A DNA stretch of 64,000 nt, taken from Symsagittifera roscoffensis (Eukaryota > Xenacoelomorpha > Acoela > Convolutidae). The notes below the pieces were generated by a model. The model did not search any database. It was given only the letters and a program-made list of their open reading frames with translations, and was not told the DNA's origin. This document shows positions 45,101 to 56,029 of the stretch, one piece after another. The first letter of the stretch is position 1. The number at the start of each line of letters is the position of its first letter. Where the stretch lies: positions 83,561,574-83,625,573 of the forward strand of contig NC_087063.1 of NCBI RefSeq assembly GCF_963678635.1, read 5' to 3'. The position numbers and the translations under genes were made by a program.

Positions 45101-48100
45101 ATTTTGGTTTTAGCTCATAAGTGTGCGAGTTGTCTGGTTGTTCCCATGGACATCACAAACTACGAATCACATGCGAAGTGTCTGCAACAAGTTGTGGACC
45201 AGCACGGCAAAGTAGGTACAAAACCTCAATCTGAATTAATTGAGAATAGCCAAATATTCATAATTGTTGAACGGTGATTATTTAAAAGTATGTTCGTATG
45301 ATTTGCTTCATGCTCAAAACAGGCGATGTAATGTTAAATTGTCGTAGACGCCAAAAGTTAAAGAGAACATTTGCTCGGGGCGCTCATTTCTGGAAGGCAA
45401 GCAACTTGAATTAACAGTATCTTTGACAATCGGCAAGAACCCTAGCAAGTTTTTTTTTAATAAACTGCAAGTTTTTTTTAAATAAACTTCATATGCTTTA
45501 GCAAGATTTTTTTTTACAGACCATTGGCAAGAACTGTTCATGTTCCATTTGCAGACGATAATCAAGAACCATTAATAGATTATTAACAAGAATAATTAAC
45601 AGACCCTTAGCAAAACTACACAACCTTAACAGACCACACTACAAAATAGTCCGGAAAGGCTTAAACGTTTTCACGCCCAAATTTGCATGTTTTTATTTTT
45701 CGTGTGAAACTAGATTTTTTGAAGGGCTATCCGAATTCGGTTCCAACTTAACGGAAAGTTAATGTGCGCAAACAGCCAAACTGCAAATGGTATGAATAAA
45801 CATGAATTGCAACTAATTTCAGAAGTGGAGTTCATGTTTAAAATTCCCAGCGGAACAAACAAAAACCCGTTAATCGTACTTTCTGAAATTGGGTTAGTTT
45901 TATCCGAAATTTTCAACGATAAAAGGCTATGAGACTTCAAAAACCTTCACACTATTCTTTTTGATTAAAATGAAAAGTTAATGTATCTTCAAAAATTGTT
46001 TTTTTTTTAATTTGCTTGAATTCGTTAACTTTTCTTCCAACAGTCGGTTGGCTATGCTATGTCGATTTGTTTAATTTGTTTTTTTTTTCTGTGTCAGATT
46101 GATGTGTTGGTGAACAACGCGGGAGTGTATCAACAGGGCTTCGTGTTAGACACAGACTTGAGTGTGATGCGGAGAGTTGTGGAAGTGGATTTCATGGGCC
46201 ATGTCTCCCTCTCCAAACTGACAGCAGAACACATGAGACAAACTAACACTAAGGGACTCGTGTCCTTCAACGCCAGTGTCGCCACTATGAGTGAGTGAGC
46301 ACAACCATCGGATATTCTTGTTGTTCAGACAACTCCCTATCCACCCCCCTCCCACCTACCCCATTCGCCCATGTGGTACCTAGTAACGAAACTCCGCACC
46401 TCTAAAACGGACAAATGCAACAGTGAAGCTGATACAAATTTTGTACCATGCAACGAATAGCCCCTTAGCAATGGAGAAATAGTCAACAACATCCCAATTA
46501 AACTAAATTTAAACGTAGAAATAATCCTATTTGTTGACAGTTTTTTATTTGGTATTTCTTAGCTCAACTTGCTGGTTTATGAGAGCAGTCATTTAGTTTT
46601 GGAATTTTGTATTTGGTCTTCCAAATGTGAAGTGTTTGGTGTTAATGATAGTGAAGGTTGAAGTCATTAACCGAGAGTTTGAATGTATCTTTTTTGCACT
46701 TCAGCTGGGATTTAAAATGTTCTTATATCTAGATGGTTTTATTAATTGATTGATTGATTGGTAGGTACTCCGCACATGGGAATATATTCGGCCTCCAAAG
46801 CAGCATTGAAAGTAAGAATAAGTAACCTGTCTTTGTGTGACCTTGGGTTCACTTGGCTGTTTTTTCACTACTTGATTCTCATACTTTTAATAGATCCATT
46901 TGATGTCTTCGCGAACGTTCTTATTATTGTTGGCGCCATTTTCTTCTATTTTTAAAAGCTTGTAGTTAGCACACCGGTTATCAACTCAGATTATGTCGTT
47001 TTTTTTCAGGTTTTCTTTTTGTTGATTTTTTGACGAGCGAATTTGGGACAATTTTTTTTCGGTCTGCTTATTTTTTTTTTTCATTTGATTGCTTGTTATT
47101 TTAGCAAATTCAAATTTGTTTAATTCTTCAGTAGGCAGAGGGTTAATGACTGTTCCTGGAACGGCAATGGTCCTAGTTTCGAATAAGGCCATGCCCTGTT
47201 TTATTTTTCAAACTCAAAAATAATCAGTTTAAAACAATTGACTATTGCTTGTCTGATTACGTTTTGTCGGCGTAGTTCACATCGCGGAGTGTTCTTGTGC
47301 TGCAAGCAGTTTTCATTGCAGCTGCAAGTGCTTTTGATTTACTTTCCCTATTTGTTGATCGAATACATCTGACTTTGTATATTTCCCTCAATTTTTTCCG
47401 CTTTAAAGCTTTATTCGGCTTATGTTTTATCGGCTTTGTGGTCTGATTTTGCGTTGTTTGAAGAGAACATACTTTCGGAACTTATTTTACGCCGGGTCAT
47501 TTGTTTACTGGACGTGTTTGCCTCAGATTGAGGCTCATTCGAGACAAACATTGAAATGTTTTGTTATTTGGGTTTTTGAGAGTAATGAACGTAGTGAGTA
47601 CTATTATATTGGTCTTAGTGATTTTTTTTGTTTTGTTTTTCCAGGAAAAAATCTTCACGCTCAATTTTGATTTTTCGGGGTTTTACATTTGTTTTTGTTT
47701 CAGTTCATTTCATTTCTTTAGTTAAAAAGAAGGCAAACTCCACTATCGAACAGCGGAAATGTAAAGGTTACGAAAAACGTGATCGATTTCTAAGTTCGAA
47801 AATTCAAATTAATTATCAGATTTCCCAGCAAAATAAAAGCTTTACCTATTGATCCAGTTTTCTCAAATTGGGCTAATTTTATCAAAAAAAGTGTCAATAA
47901 TAAATTGTTCTACGAATTCTTAGAGACCATCTTCGAAAGTAAAAATTTTGAAGTTTTTCAAAAAACCGTCAAATTTGTTTCGTTTTCTTGCGTTCATTAC
48001 TGTCACTTGGCGTTATTTTCGACCTTAATCTGTTATCATGTCCCGAGTATCTCTTAAGCAGATAACCAGAATGAGGACAAAGTTTAGAGCCGGGGAGACC

Positions 48101-51100
48101 CAGTGTACTTATTTGACGATCAATTTGAGATATTACTCGGCTGTGTTTTACGACACAGCAAGTACCATTATTTTTTGAAGTATCAGTTTTGTTTGAAATT
48201 ATTCAGATTAAATGAATGTAGTGAAGAATTTTTTTAATAGTTCGTGATGATTTTTCTTCATGACAAAGCCTTTGTTTGTTTATGCTCAAAGTGGATAGGG
48301 TAGCGGTCGTGAAGTGGTTATGTCTCCGCCTATCAATCGAAAGGTGGGATGTTCGAGGCCCACCATGATCCGTGCTTATTGCTTGAGGGTGAGGCAACAT
48401 TACCCCGCTCAGAAAAATAACATGAATGTCAATGAATGTATGAATGTCAATTTGAGTTAGGGGCACCAAGGTCTCTTGTAGATAAACCAATTTCGGATTT
48501 TATTGCGACTTGACTTTTGACTTCTTTTTAAGTTCAGTTAATTTCTTTTGTGAAATTGTTGGCAAACTCCACTATCGAATAGCAAAAGTGTACAAGTCAC
48601 AAAAAACGTGATCGACTTCTAGTTTCGAAAGTGGAATTTAATTTTCAGATTTCCCAGCGGAAAAAAAATTACCTTTTGATCCAGTTTTTTCAAATTGGGT
48701 TATTTTCATCAAAAAAGTGTCAATCATTAATTGTTCTCAAATATAGAAGAGCTTCAAGGCCATATATCTGTTTTTTTTTTGCGTTCCTCGACTTTTTTCA
48801 GCTGTCTGTTGGCTGTTTTAAATACCAGTTTTGTTGAAAAGTCGTAATTGATAATATATTTTTAAACAAATTTCGCTGAAAGATTTTTTTTTTTTCTACT
48901 GAAGGCATGCTGTTGGAGGAACATCCTTATCAGGCTTACTGGGTAGTTGCAATTTATAGTGGTTTTTATTGGCTCTTTTTATTGAGTACTTACCTTAATG
49001 TCAACTTTCAAAAATGAACGAAAGCATGAACGAAGTAGTACGAACGAAAGTTTCAAATGGTAGAAAGCTAAGAGGGGAGGGGGACAGCAAAACATCCCGC
49101 TTGTGAGATTGGTTGTTTCCTTTTCACTCACCTGCAGTTTTTTAACAGTAAAAAATTGGTTCATAAACTGCGATTTTTTTGAAAATTAACAAACTGACTA
49201 ATTGACACTTGACAAAAATATGGAGTATTTATATTTAGCATTGTAAAAATCACGGGAAAAAGTCGTGCAATTGATCTGATATCAAGTTGTCTGATGGTGT
49301 TTCAGGAAATAAGTATGTTACTTTGTTCGTTTCAGTGTTTCGCTGACAGTGTGCGCGCAGAGTGGTTCGAGTATGGCATTGAAGTGCAGGTGTTCCGCAT
49401 TGGGCCAGTCTCCACCTCACTGGCCGAGAGATCCCTCATGACCAAGGAAAACCAGGTAACACAACTACTAATGTGCACCAGTCAGTTGCAGTTCCTATCT
49501 TAGCGAATATCTTGTCGCGGTCCATTTGGAACCAGCACAATCTTTGATTTTCGTCCCAAATGGTTTGGAATTATTGATGTTTGACTAACAAGCGAAGGAG
49601 GCGGGAGGGGTTTGGAGGGCGAAATAGATGACCTCCCCCACAGTTGGTCCTGCGTTGAGTGAGAAAACTAGTCTTCTAATTGGTTATTGTTTGCACTTGC
49701 GAAACGAAAGTATTAGTACGAACCTTCTTTTTTTGGTGGCTCTTTTGAATCGGTAGGCTGCGGTAGCAGTATAGTATCATATGGCTTTGACATTTGATTA
49801 ATAAAATGTTAACACAGCTGATGCATTTAAAAGTTAATTGTTTCAAACAGCAGTACAATGATGAAAAGCTCGATTTAAGAAATTTTCCAACTCAATGCAT
49901 CTCGCAATTTTTTTTGAACTGGATAATTTATTCATGATATGGCTTTATGCTTTCCAATTTATTACATGCAAAATTGTGTCTTTTTGTATTTGGTGCCCCG
50001 TTTGCGGAATCGAATTGGCAATTTATTAGCATATGTAGCTTGGTTATTAGTGGCTAGTTTTTGGGGAATTTAAGCATCCCCAAAATAAGTGGTTATGTGT
50101 GAGACTCAATGTTGCAAGGTCGCACTTTCGAAGTCTACTTGTAGGCGAGTTTACTAATTCGAGGCTTGTTTCTATTTTTTTTCTTATTTCGTTTGATATA
50201 GCTGCGTTTTGGTCGTGTTCTCACAATTGTTTCGAAGCTCAGCTTCACCTCTATACTGAATTTGACCATCCATCAACAGCCTGAGGGGTCTTGTGCACTA
50301 AACGGCCCAAAATAAGTATTTTTACATCTTGATTTTAAGTCAATGAGGTTCAATCTGATTAGTTAATTAGCCAGTCAAATGCAAAAAACATGGTTCGGCA
50401 TTTAAGTTAAAAAAATTTGGTCGAAATGATAAAATTATTGGCCGAAATGACCAAAACGATAGAACTGTTTTTGCGTTGAAACCATTTTACCAAAGTTTTT
50501 TTCGTTTGGGTATATTTTCACAAAAAACACGAAATTAATATTATTTGACTAAGATTCACCTTTTCAGTATATTCGATCAATAGTTTTTTTTGTGCTGGAA
50601 CAGTTGATTGACATGCCTGACCATGTTGCTTGAATTTGATTGGCTAATATTAGCCAATCAAATTCTGCCGCATTATTTTTAGCTAAAAGATATAAAGATT
50701 TTGATTTTGGGCCGTTTTGTGCATAAGACCTAGCCTGAGTAGCAAAGTTACGAACTTTAATATGTATGGCAATTTTTTCTCTCTAAACTTTAGAAAGAAA
50801 CGTTCTTTTAACCAAATTTAAATTGCATGAATTATTTAATATAACTGGAGTAGCCCTCATTTTTTGTTTTTGCCACGTCGTTTGTTTTCCAGAGTACAAT
50901 TTGTCGGAAAAAAACTTAAAGAAAACAAGACTGCTCGTATCAGGGCAATGGCTTGATTGTTCCGACTGCCCATTAACTGGTCTTGAATAGTTTTTGGTTA
51001 ATGAAACATTGACTTATTATAGATTTTAGGCTGATAATATGAAATTTTAACTGTTAAAATTTTAGTCATCTGTGGAATTAAAAAGATCAATTAGCTTGCC

Positions 51101-54100
51101 TTAGCTCAATTTGGAACGATTTTGCCACGCGTAAATAATGCGCTTTTCACTTTCGCAAAGTAAAAAAACGAGCATAGTGGTGAGCTCGGCAATTCGGAGA
51201 ACACGAAGATATAGGGAGCGATCCCTTGAGACATTCTTTGAAAATTGATCTGAATAATAAAAAACAATACCTCGAGTATATATATTCCTTACTTTTTTTG
51301 AAAGTCGGAACAAACAACAAAGCTTCAAAACTTCAGCTCTACAATAGCTCTGACTATATGAAATTTACTCGTGCGAGCTCGAGAAACTTTTCATAGTGAG
51401 ATCAATTCAATTTTTTGCGGGGGGGGGGGGGGGGGGGGATGTCTCTCGCTAGAAGGATCCAATGCACAAATTAGGTTTTTATGAACTGTTGGCTTTGATT
51501 GGTTTTAAACTTCGAGCAGTTTGTTTTTCTAGGGAATCCATTCCTAGATAATAGATTCCAGATTTTTCGGTCAATAAGAAGGTAAGATAAATGGAGCTTT
51601 ACTTTCAAAAGTGGTGAAATGATAATTTACTTGAAATAACATTGAAATGAAAGTTATTTGAACAAATTGGAAGCAGTTTAGCGACAAAGACCTACACTTA
51701 GATCTAAGTAAGATTACCAACGACGGAAATCAAATCAAATTTAGCCGATTCATGTGAATTTTGAACATTCATTTGTCTACATGTTTGTAGTTACTTTTCA
51801 CTTCAAATCTTTGCTTAAGATTTAGGCTTTCAATTTAAGTGAATCCGCAAGCTTCGTTGTTGTTTGATGTGCTGTCTGAGGTTATATTATGTGCTCCAAC
51901 ATTTCATGGTCTTCTAGGATCCTTCTAACTGCCAAGGGCGTCCGGCTCTGAACCGCTTCATATCAAGTACGGTACCCGTGAAAGCATGGTCATTTGGTTG
52001 CTAGCTTGACCTTTTTGATGTAATAAATCATAATATTAGGGGCGTATGTTAGGTAATTGAGTTCAAAAGTAGCCAAAGCATAGGTATGTGATAAATCCAT
52101 GAGTTGGCAATTATTTTATCAAAAAATAAAAACATGAATTTGCAATTTGTTTTTAATCAATAAAAAGTTTCAAGTCATTTCCCCCCTGTTGTGACCTGTT
52201 TCCACTTGTGGGGATGAGGTAAATGAATGCTGATATGTTTAAATGCATGATTTATGGAGTTAATTGATCAATTTTTAAGGTTGGCGGTGAGAAAAGTGTG
52301 GAAAACTTCAGCAAGAACTACAACCCCATGACCAGTAAGAGGTGTGCTGAGTTGATGGCAGTAGCTCTGGCCAACAGGGTTCCAGAGGCTTGGATCGTGC
52401 ACAAATTGATGGTTGTGGTGGCCTATATGTACGAGTATGCACCACACACATCCAGATGGTGGGCCATTTTTTCAAGTATAGCCTCTACGTTTACATGATA
52501 GTAGACACGTAATTGTTTTAAATTCATTCAACGGTGTAAATGTCTTCCAAGAAAAATAAGTTCCTGAGCGCTCTCTCTGTTGTCTGTTTTCGCGGTTTGA
52601 TTTTGACTGTTTTTCAGTCTCGCTTTTCAAGTTTTTTTTAGATGGAGATCAATTTGCGATAAGTTCAGGGTTGGTTCCAGGATTTTCTCGAGGGGGGGTT
52701 GGCAGATTTTCAAGCAAAGTTCATTTTTTAGGTCTACCAAATTGTTTTTCTGAGCTCTCCTGAATCACTATAAAGACCTAATTTTTACCAAATTTTTTGC
52801 ACCGCAGGAAAATTTTTGAAAAAACAAGGCCAGTGAACGCGTTTTTGGACCTTTTTAGGAAAACTTTGACCCTAAAATTGTGTTTTTTCGGAGCGTGCTC
52901 CTTTGCAAAACTAGTGTATGTTGGCACCAAAGTGTTGTAACCGCTAAATGCGTGATTTGTGCACACAGTGAAGGTAGTTTCATGTTACGAGTCCACTTTT
53001 TTCTTACCCCAACTCACATAAAAGAGTGCTCATTTCGGTGGTACTTCTGCTCCATAGCTTTGACAGTTTTATAGCGGGTGTTCGATGCGATTTATTGGTG
53101 GCTAGTATTTAGCTATCTCAAGAGCAGCTGACGGAAATGAAGAAGGTTCGACTCGTAGTCGGCAGCTCGGCGGTTCAATTCAAGCAGATGGCAAACTCCT
53201 CATTTTTCAAATTCTTTTTATGCTTTTCCTAATTTCTATTTTGTTTGCCTTAATGGAGCTACTGCTTCCGTTTTCTCGCTTTTGTGAATCTTCTATGCGA
53301 ACGCTGTTTAGAATAAAGAGGAAACTGTTCAAAATTTTTACTATATTAGCTACGCCAAGCTTCATTGCAGCGAGGCAATGTTAAAATCGTACTTCTTTCA
53401 AAGTTGATAAGATGCTAATTGTGAGGGAAAACGAGCGTCGAAAAAGCAATTTTTTGGTCAAAACTTTCCAAAAAGTGCCCGAAACGTCTTTTTTTTGCGT
53501 TTTTTTTGTAAGTTGTAAGTTTTGTGAGAGCTCAGAAAATTTTTGATTGTCTAATAATACGAGCGATTTAGTAGCATATTTTTTCTCAGCTTTATTAGAA
53601 CGCCGGGTATTAACATTTGGATATTGTGTAACTCTATAAAGCATCTAAGGCAGTTAGATAAAACATGAAAAAGACACAAATGATTCGTAATCCAGAGGCT
53701 AGCGGTTCGAACCCCATAGTCGATGTGCTATTTTTGTGCTTATTGATTTGTTCAATAGTAAAGCTTCCTTCTTCCATTTTATCTGTAATTGCAAAGTGAA
53801 TCTTCACCTCTGCGTGGAAGGTTGCTGCCAATACTAAAAGAGTATGATCTTTTTGAATAGTTCTTTCTGCCTCTCAGAAAACAGTGTCATCCGATAAACT
53901 GGTCTGAAGTCTAAACATACCCGAATGGCTTAATTTCCTCAAGTTCGAGTAAAGTGTTTTATAATACTTTCATGTAGTTGTTTTCTTTTCAAAAGGTCCA
54001 AAATTCAGTGGTTCAACCTGCTTTTTTTTTAAACTATCATTCAAATTTGCGGAATCTAAAAACATCCGAATATGAATAAAAAAATTATTGACAGTGGTCG

Positions 54101-56029
54101 AGAAAATTTTGAATTGAATATTGAAGCAACATAATATTTGCTGGTGAAGAGTCGATAAACGTACTTCAGACTCTTAGATAAATGCTGATGGTTTTTTTTA
54201 GATTTGAAGGCCTGACGGGATCTAAAAGCAATCGGATTTGTCACATTTCTGACATCTGATTCATCTGACAAAGTCATTGTTTTTCAGCCGATAGTCCCAT
54301 GTGATTGGAATTTCTTAAATCAAATGATCAACTCCCCGAGAAATTGATCAAAATCAATGCAAGCTAGCCTCAAGAACCGGTAATGTCCTTGAGACATATT
54401 GCACTTTTTTGGATGTCATACTTAATCAAATCTGAACCAAGTTAGAGAGAAAAAACAATTAAAATAGGGTATCATCCCCTATTTGAGTATGTTAAAACAT
54501 GGGTAGGTGGGGGCTAGATCCTACACCGAACCGGTCGACCTTATGTCTAGCATTTGTCTTAGACTGCTCGGCCATCTGTTCTTGCTTATAGACAATTTTA
54601 GTCCAATCACCTTCAAGTTAGTCTTTATTCACTTTCACGCTACTTGAGCGTGAACATTTTGATTGTTTCACACTTAGCTGCGTTGGAATTAGAATTTACT
54701 TCGGGGATTTTTCCGTAATCAACTGTTCTTGCAAACCTATGATAAATTATTCTTGTTTTATTCTTGAAACACTTCTAACTTGGTCTTGAGGAAAAGCACG
54801 CGCCTTCTGAACTTTTACTTTTTTACGCGCTTTGATTTTTGTTTCTAAAGTTCATTTCCTTTTTTTTGTTAAAAGGAAAACGAACTCCGCTATCGAACAG
54901 CAAAAGTTAAAAGGTCACGATCGATCGACTTCTAGTTTCCAAAGTGGAATTTGTTTTTGAGATCTCTCAGCGGAATAAAAAATTTACTGATCAATCCATT
55001 TTTCTTTGGTTTAATTGCTTTAATTTTATCAAAAAAGTGTCAATCATAATTTGTTAATTTGTTCTGAAAATTCAAAAGGATTTAAGAGCATTTATTTTCT
55101 TAAATGAAATTCGAAAATAGAGATTTTTTGTTTACTTGCGAACATTGACTTTTTCTAACTGTCTGTTGGTAGGGTGACAATTCGTAACAGGCGACGATTC
55201 GTAACAAGCGACAATTCGTTACAAGCGACAATTCGTAACAAGACATTGGAAAGTAGAATGCGCTTGCTCCGCTGCGCTTACATCCGGCACGAGAGGAATT
55301 TTGCGCGTGAATCAGTGTTCCCCGCCTAACCTACTGTTACGAATTGTCGCATGTTACGAATTGTCTCCTGTTACGAATTATCGCCTCACGCTGTCTGTTG
55401 GCTATGTTTTTGTTGAAGGCCTTAAAAATTCAAATTTTTAAAATTTGGATCTAAAAATTTTCTGACATTTTGTTTTCGGCTCAACTGTTGTCTAATATAG
55501 CATTTTGGCTTAGCTGCCGCTGGATAAAGGATTTGGAATGCTCATTCAACAGCGGTGTCTGCGTTTTCCGCTTGTTTTTTTTTGTAAATTGAAAGTATCA
55601 TTGGAGGCAATTGTTTGATTTTTTTTTAGATTTTGCTTTTTGTGTAATTAATGTGGATTCCGTCTCATTTTCTGTCTGCTAGCTTACAATACTGTTTTGT
55701 GTTGCATCGCAAGTTTTGCGAAGATTTACTTTGCCTCTGTGTAGAACAAAGTTAATTCTAAAAAGAGGTAACATTTATATTACGCTGTTCATGTATCATT
55801 TGAAAAAAATTATACACACTACACAAAAAAAATAAGTGCATGCAAAAAATGGCATTTGCAAATGTACCAATTGTTTAAAGCTGTACCGAAAAAAGGGTAG
55901 TTTGTGAATATAAAGTCACAATGACAACTTTGATTCTTTACAGAAATTTCTTTGTCCGTGTTTAGGCTGTTTGGAAGGCGGATTGCGGCGAACATGAAGA
56001 AAGCGGACGAACGTCTCAAGAAAGATTGA
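30142..56029 (+). CDS. DHRS7: DHRS7-like short-chain dehydrogenase/reductase, eight exons, complete
   Basis: Exons: 30142-30328, 32724-32879, 45114-45211, 46098-46290, 46765-46811, 49336-49455, 52280-52458 and 55966-56029. All have GT-AG borders and matching phases, totalling 1,044 bases including TGA, or 347 aa, close to vertebrate DHRS7. The N-terminus has a long hydrophobic membrane segment (about residues 11-48). The Rossmann motif is TGASSGIG in exon 2, the NNAG motif is in exon 4 (VLVNNAGVYQQG), Ser is in SFNASVATM, and the YxxxK catalytic pair is in IYSASKAAL of exon 5. Family knowledge: NAD(P)H-dependent retinoid/steroid/carbonyl reductases anchored in the ER membrane. The last junction uses a donor at 52459 (GTGGGC), chosen because it restores a lysine-rich C-terminus (RRIAANMKKADERLKKD). 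Reading through instead ends the frame at 52498. The exon 3 acceptor at 45113 was chosen by phase. TTTCAG lies just before the ATG, so a 5' UTR intron or trans-splicing is possible. Confidence 0.85.
31812..31855 (+). repeat. Short hairpin repeat family (ACCCTTGC/GCAAGGGT)
   Basis: ACCCTTGC at 31812-31819 pairs with GCAAGGGT at 31825-31832, followed by TTGCAATCGGGTACTAGACT. Similar sequence recurs near 32967-33010 (AGCAAGTGTCTTCTAATCGG) and 44138-44190 (AGGGTCTTGTAATCGGGCAC). A short dispersed element with a conserved stem-loop. Class unknown. Confidence 0.5.
32990..33365 (+). mobile_element. Three tRNA-like units in tandem in DHRS7 intron 2
   Basis: Units end in TTTTATTCCCGGTCGGACC (about 33040-33064), GGTTTCATCCCCAGCAGGAC (about 33193) and GGAATCCCGGCCGGACC (about 33336), about 140 bases apart. 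Two are preceded by A-box-like TTGGTCTAGAGG and TTGATCCAGAAG. Each pairs a pol III A box with a B-box-like T arm, so this is a tandem of related SINE heads. A fragment also occurs near 54785. Confidence 0.5.
34821..36739 (+). repeat. Tandem array of 19 copies of a 100-bp unit
   Basis: The anchor CATAAGCAGTTACGCCCT recurs every 100 bases from 34901 to 36700, with spacing of 98-101 in the second half. Copies are about 95-99% alike. Variant bases repeat with a 400-base period: GATAATGGG plus CACGTTCTG in units 4 and 8, and CGACAGAAC plus CCCTATTTT in units 6 and 10. This implies a four-unit duplication. Older, longer, degraded units continue to about 37200. Confidence 0.95.
36740..37200 (+). repeat. 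Degenerate ancestral units flanking the 100-bp array
   Basis: The landmarks CAAATCTGA/CACATCTGAG and GGCTACGCCC/GGTTACGCCC recur at a longer, irregular spacing (about 100-180 bases), with added text such as GAAAAGTC and GACCGATTTTT. They look like older relatives from which the compact 100-bp unit arose. Confidence 0.6.
38450..38830 (-). pseudogene. Possible decayed host-gene exons inside DHRS7 intron 2
   Basis: On the minus strand a stretch reads KKRICEVISVLNTVDESGH, then LPSARLGPNEIADIIPALV, an in-frame stop, then SSFRVAIK followed by GTAAGT. About 30 bases on, TTTTCAG opens another stretch, part of which reads EIMKLALEACPEFQAIVQF. Splice-like borders and protein-like composition suggest a retained fragment of a split gene, now interrupted. 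The family is not recognised. Confidence 0.3.
40234..40770 (-). mobile_element. Non-LTR retrotransposon (LINE) reverse-transcriptase fragment
   Basis: The minus-strand protein reads LKAFDTLDHKLLLEKLNSYG, then VGVPEGSVLGPILFLPYVND, both standard blocks of Jockey/CR1-like RTs. The next part jumps straight to LWLQHNKLALTIDKT, so the segment with the FADD catalytic motif is deleted. A frame change lies near 40690, upstream of which ALAEITEKLRFNTKK continues the same domain. A dead, truncated copy. The rest of the LINE is not seen nearby. Confidence 0.8.
41608..42211 (-). mobile_element. LINE 3'-end fragment (C-terminal domain)
   Basis: The minus-strand protein reads LSQLRSGYSTHLASYQHK, then ISDVCRSATMNHTPPAICL, the pattern seen at the C-terminus of many Jockey/I-type LINE ORF2 proteins (an LRSGH-like block followed by a Cys/His cluster). 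A second short frame down to 41608 gives further tail sequence. It lies 5' of the RT fragment on the same strand, so the two come from separate insertions. Confidence 0.5.
43521..43596 (+). mobile_element. tRNA-like SINE head
   Basis: GTAGCGTAGAGGTAGGG resembles an A box and GAGGGTTCGAACCTC a near-perfect B box/T arm. The acceptor and anticodon arms do not fold convincingly, so a SINE or pseudo-tRNA is preferred over a tRNA gene. Confidence 0.5.
44255..44320 (+). mobile_element. tRNA-like SINE remnant
   Basis: GGTTTCGAGTCCCGGCC is a B-box-like T arm. The upstream part is short and lacks a good A box. A decayed pol III-type repeat. Confidence 0.35.
44890..44940 (+). repeat. Dispersed family A, short GC-bearing hairpin repeat
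   Basis: The core TGTATCGCAAGT is followed by GCGAAGCTCGGCTTCACC and TCTGTGTA. GCGAAGC and GCTTCRC can pair. Related copies: about 18884-18930, 29300-29350, 32400-32460, 33975-34025, 42888-42925, 43827-43860, 50227-50262, 53787-53822, 55700-55745 and 63175-63210. Copies lie in introns and intergenic DNA, often a few tens of bases from families B or F. Class unknown. Confidence 0.7.
47690..48010 (+). repeat. Dispersed family B copy
   Basis: Shares AGGCAAACTCCACTATCGAA, the GTGATCG block and CCCAGCAAAATAAAAGC-type text with the copies listed at 26590. Lies in DHRS7 intron 5. Confidence 0.7.
48299..48480 (+). mobile_element. tRNA-derived SINE, family 1, in DHRS7 intron 5
   Basis: A-box-like CGTGAAGTGGTTA and B-box-like GATGTTCGAGGCC are followed by the tail TTGAGGGTGAGGCAACATTA and GGGGCACCAAGG. 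It aligns over its whole length with 57181-57340 and, in reverse, with 23196-23350. Confidence 0.75.
48515..48825 (+). repeat. Dispersed family B copy
   Basis: Begins TGACTTTTGACTTCTTTTTA and ends TTTCAGCTGTCTGTTGGCTG. It lies about 35 bases after the SINE at 48299, as if the two had been assembled into one composite. Confidence 0.7.
49680..50290 (+). repeat. Dispersed family E, composite ~600-bp repeat
   Basis: The order of landmarks (CGAACCTTCTTTTTTTGG, TGATGCATTT, TTTCCAACTCAATGCATC, TATTTGGTGC, TTAGCATATGTAGC, CTAATTCGAGGC, CGAAGCTCAGCTTCACC) recurs at about 62395-63090 and in part at 58465-58800. A tRNA-like segment is embedded in the 62.9-kb copy. A composite interspersed repeat of unknown class. 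Confidence 0.6.
51419..51438 (+). repeat. Poly(G) tract, 20 G
   Basis: An uninterrupted run of 20 G in an otherwise AT-rich intron. It could fold into a G-quadruplex on the plus strand. The length is likely to be unreliable in sequencing. Confidence 0.9.
53655..53725 (+). mobile_element. tRNA-like SINE head in DHRS7 intron 7
   Basis: GAGGCTAGCGGTTCGAACCC carries a clean B box. The 5' half is AT-rich with no clear A box. Similar tRNA-like fragments occur near 28545, 47125 and 53120. Confidence 0.4.
54825..55169 (+). repeat. Dispersed family B copy, split by a MITE
   Basis: The copy runs from about 54825 to CTGTCTGTTGG at 55159-55169. The end of the repeat (GCTATGTTTTTG) resumes at 55402, after a 221-bp insertion and a second CTGTCTGTTGG at 55391-55401. 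Confidence 0.75.
55170..55390. mobile_element. 221-bp MITE-like element with iterated inverted 16-17-bp repeats
   Basis: Flanked by an exact 11-bp duplication CTGTCTGTTGG (55159-55169 and 55391-55401) and inserted within a family B copy, so both ends are defined. The left end holds four direct copies of GCGACAATTCGTAACA-like units with a period of about 16-17 bases. The right end holds three copies in inverse orientation (TGTTACGAATTGTCGC). The centre is unique and GC-richer. No coding capacity. Iterated subterminal repeats suggest a transposase-binding array. Confidence 0.8.

Larger units (their letters stand above)
32880..45113 (+). other. DHRS7 intron 2, 12.2 kb of repeats
   Basis: Contains the tandem tRNA-like units (32990-33365), the 100-bp array (34821-36739) with older flanking units to about 37200, possible decayed exons on the minus strand (38450-38830), LINE remnants (40234-40770 and 41608-42211, minus), family B (42455-42720), a tRNA-like SINE (43521-43596), another (44255-44320), and copies of families A and F. 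No coding exon of the host gene was found inside it. Confidence 0.6.

Noticed and set aside
52459-52498. DHRS7-like protein ending at the TGA near 52498
   Set aside because: A phase-compatible donor at 52459 joins to an exon at 55966 encoding a lysine-rich tail like the family C-terminus, and gives the usual total length. Kept only as a possible alternative end.
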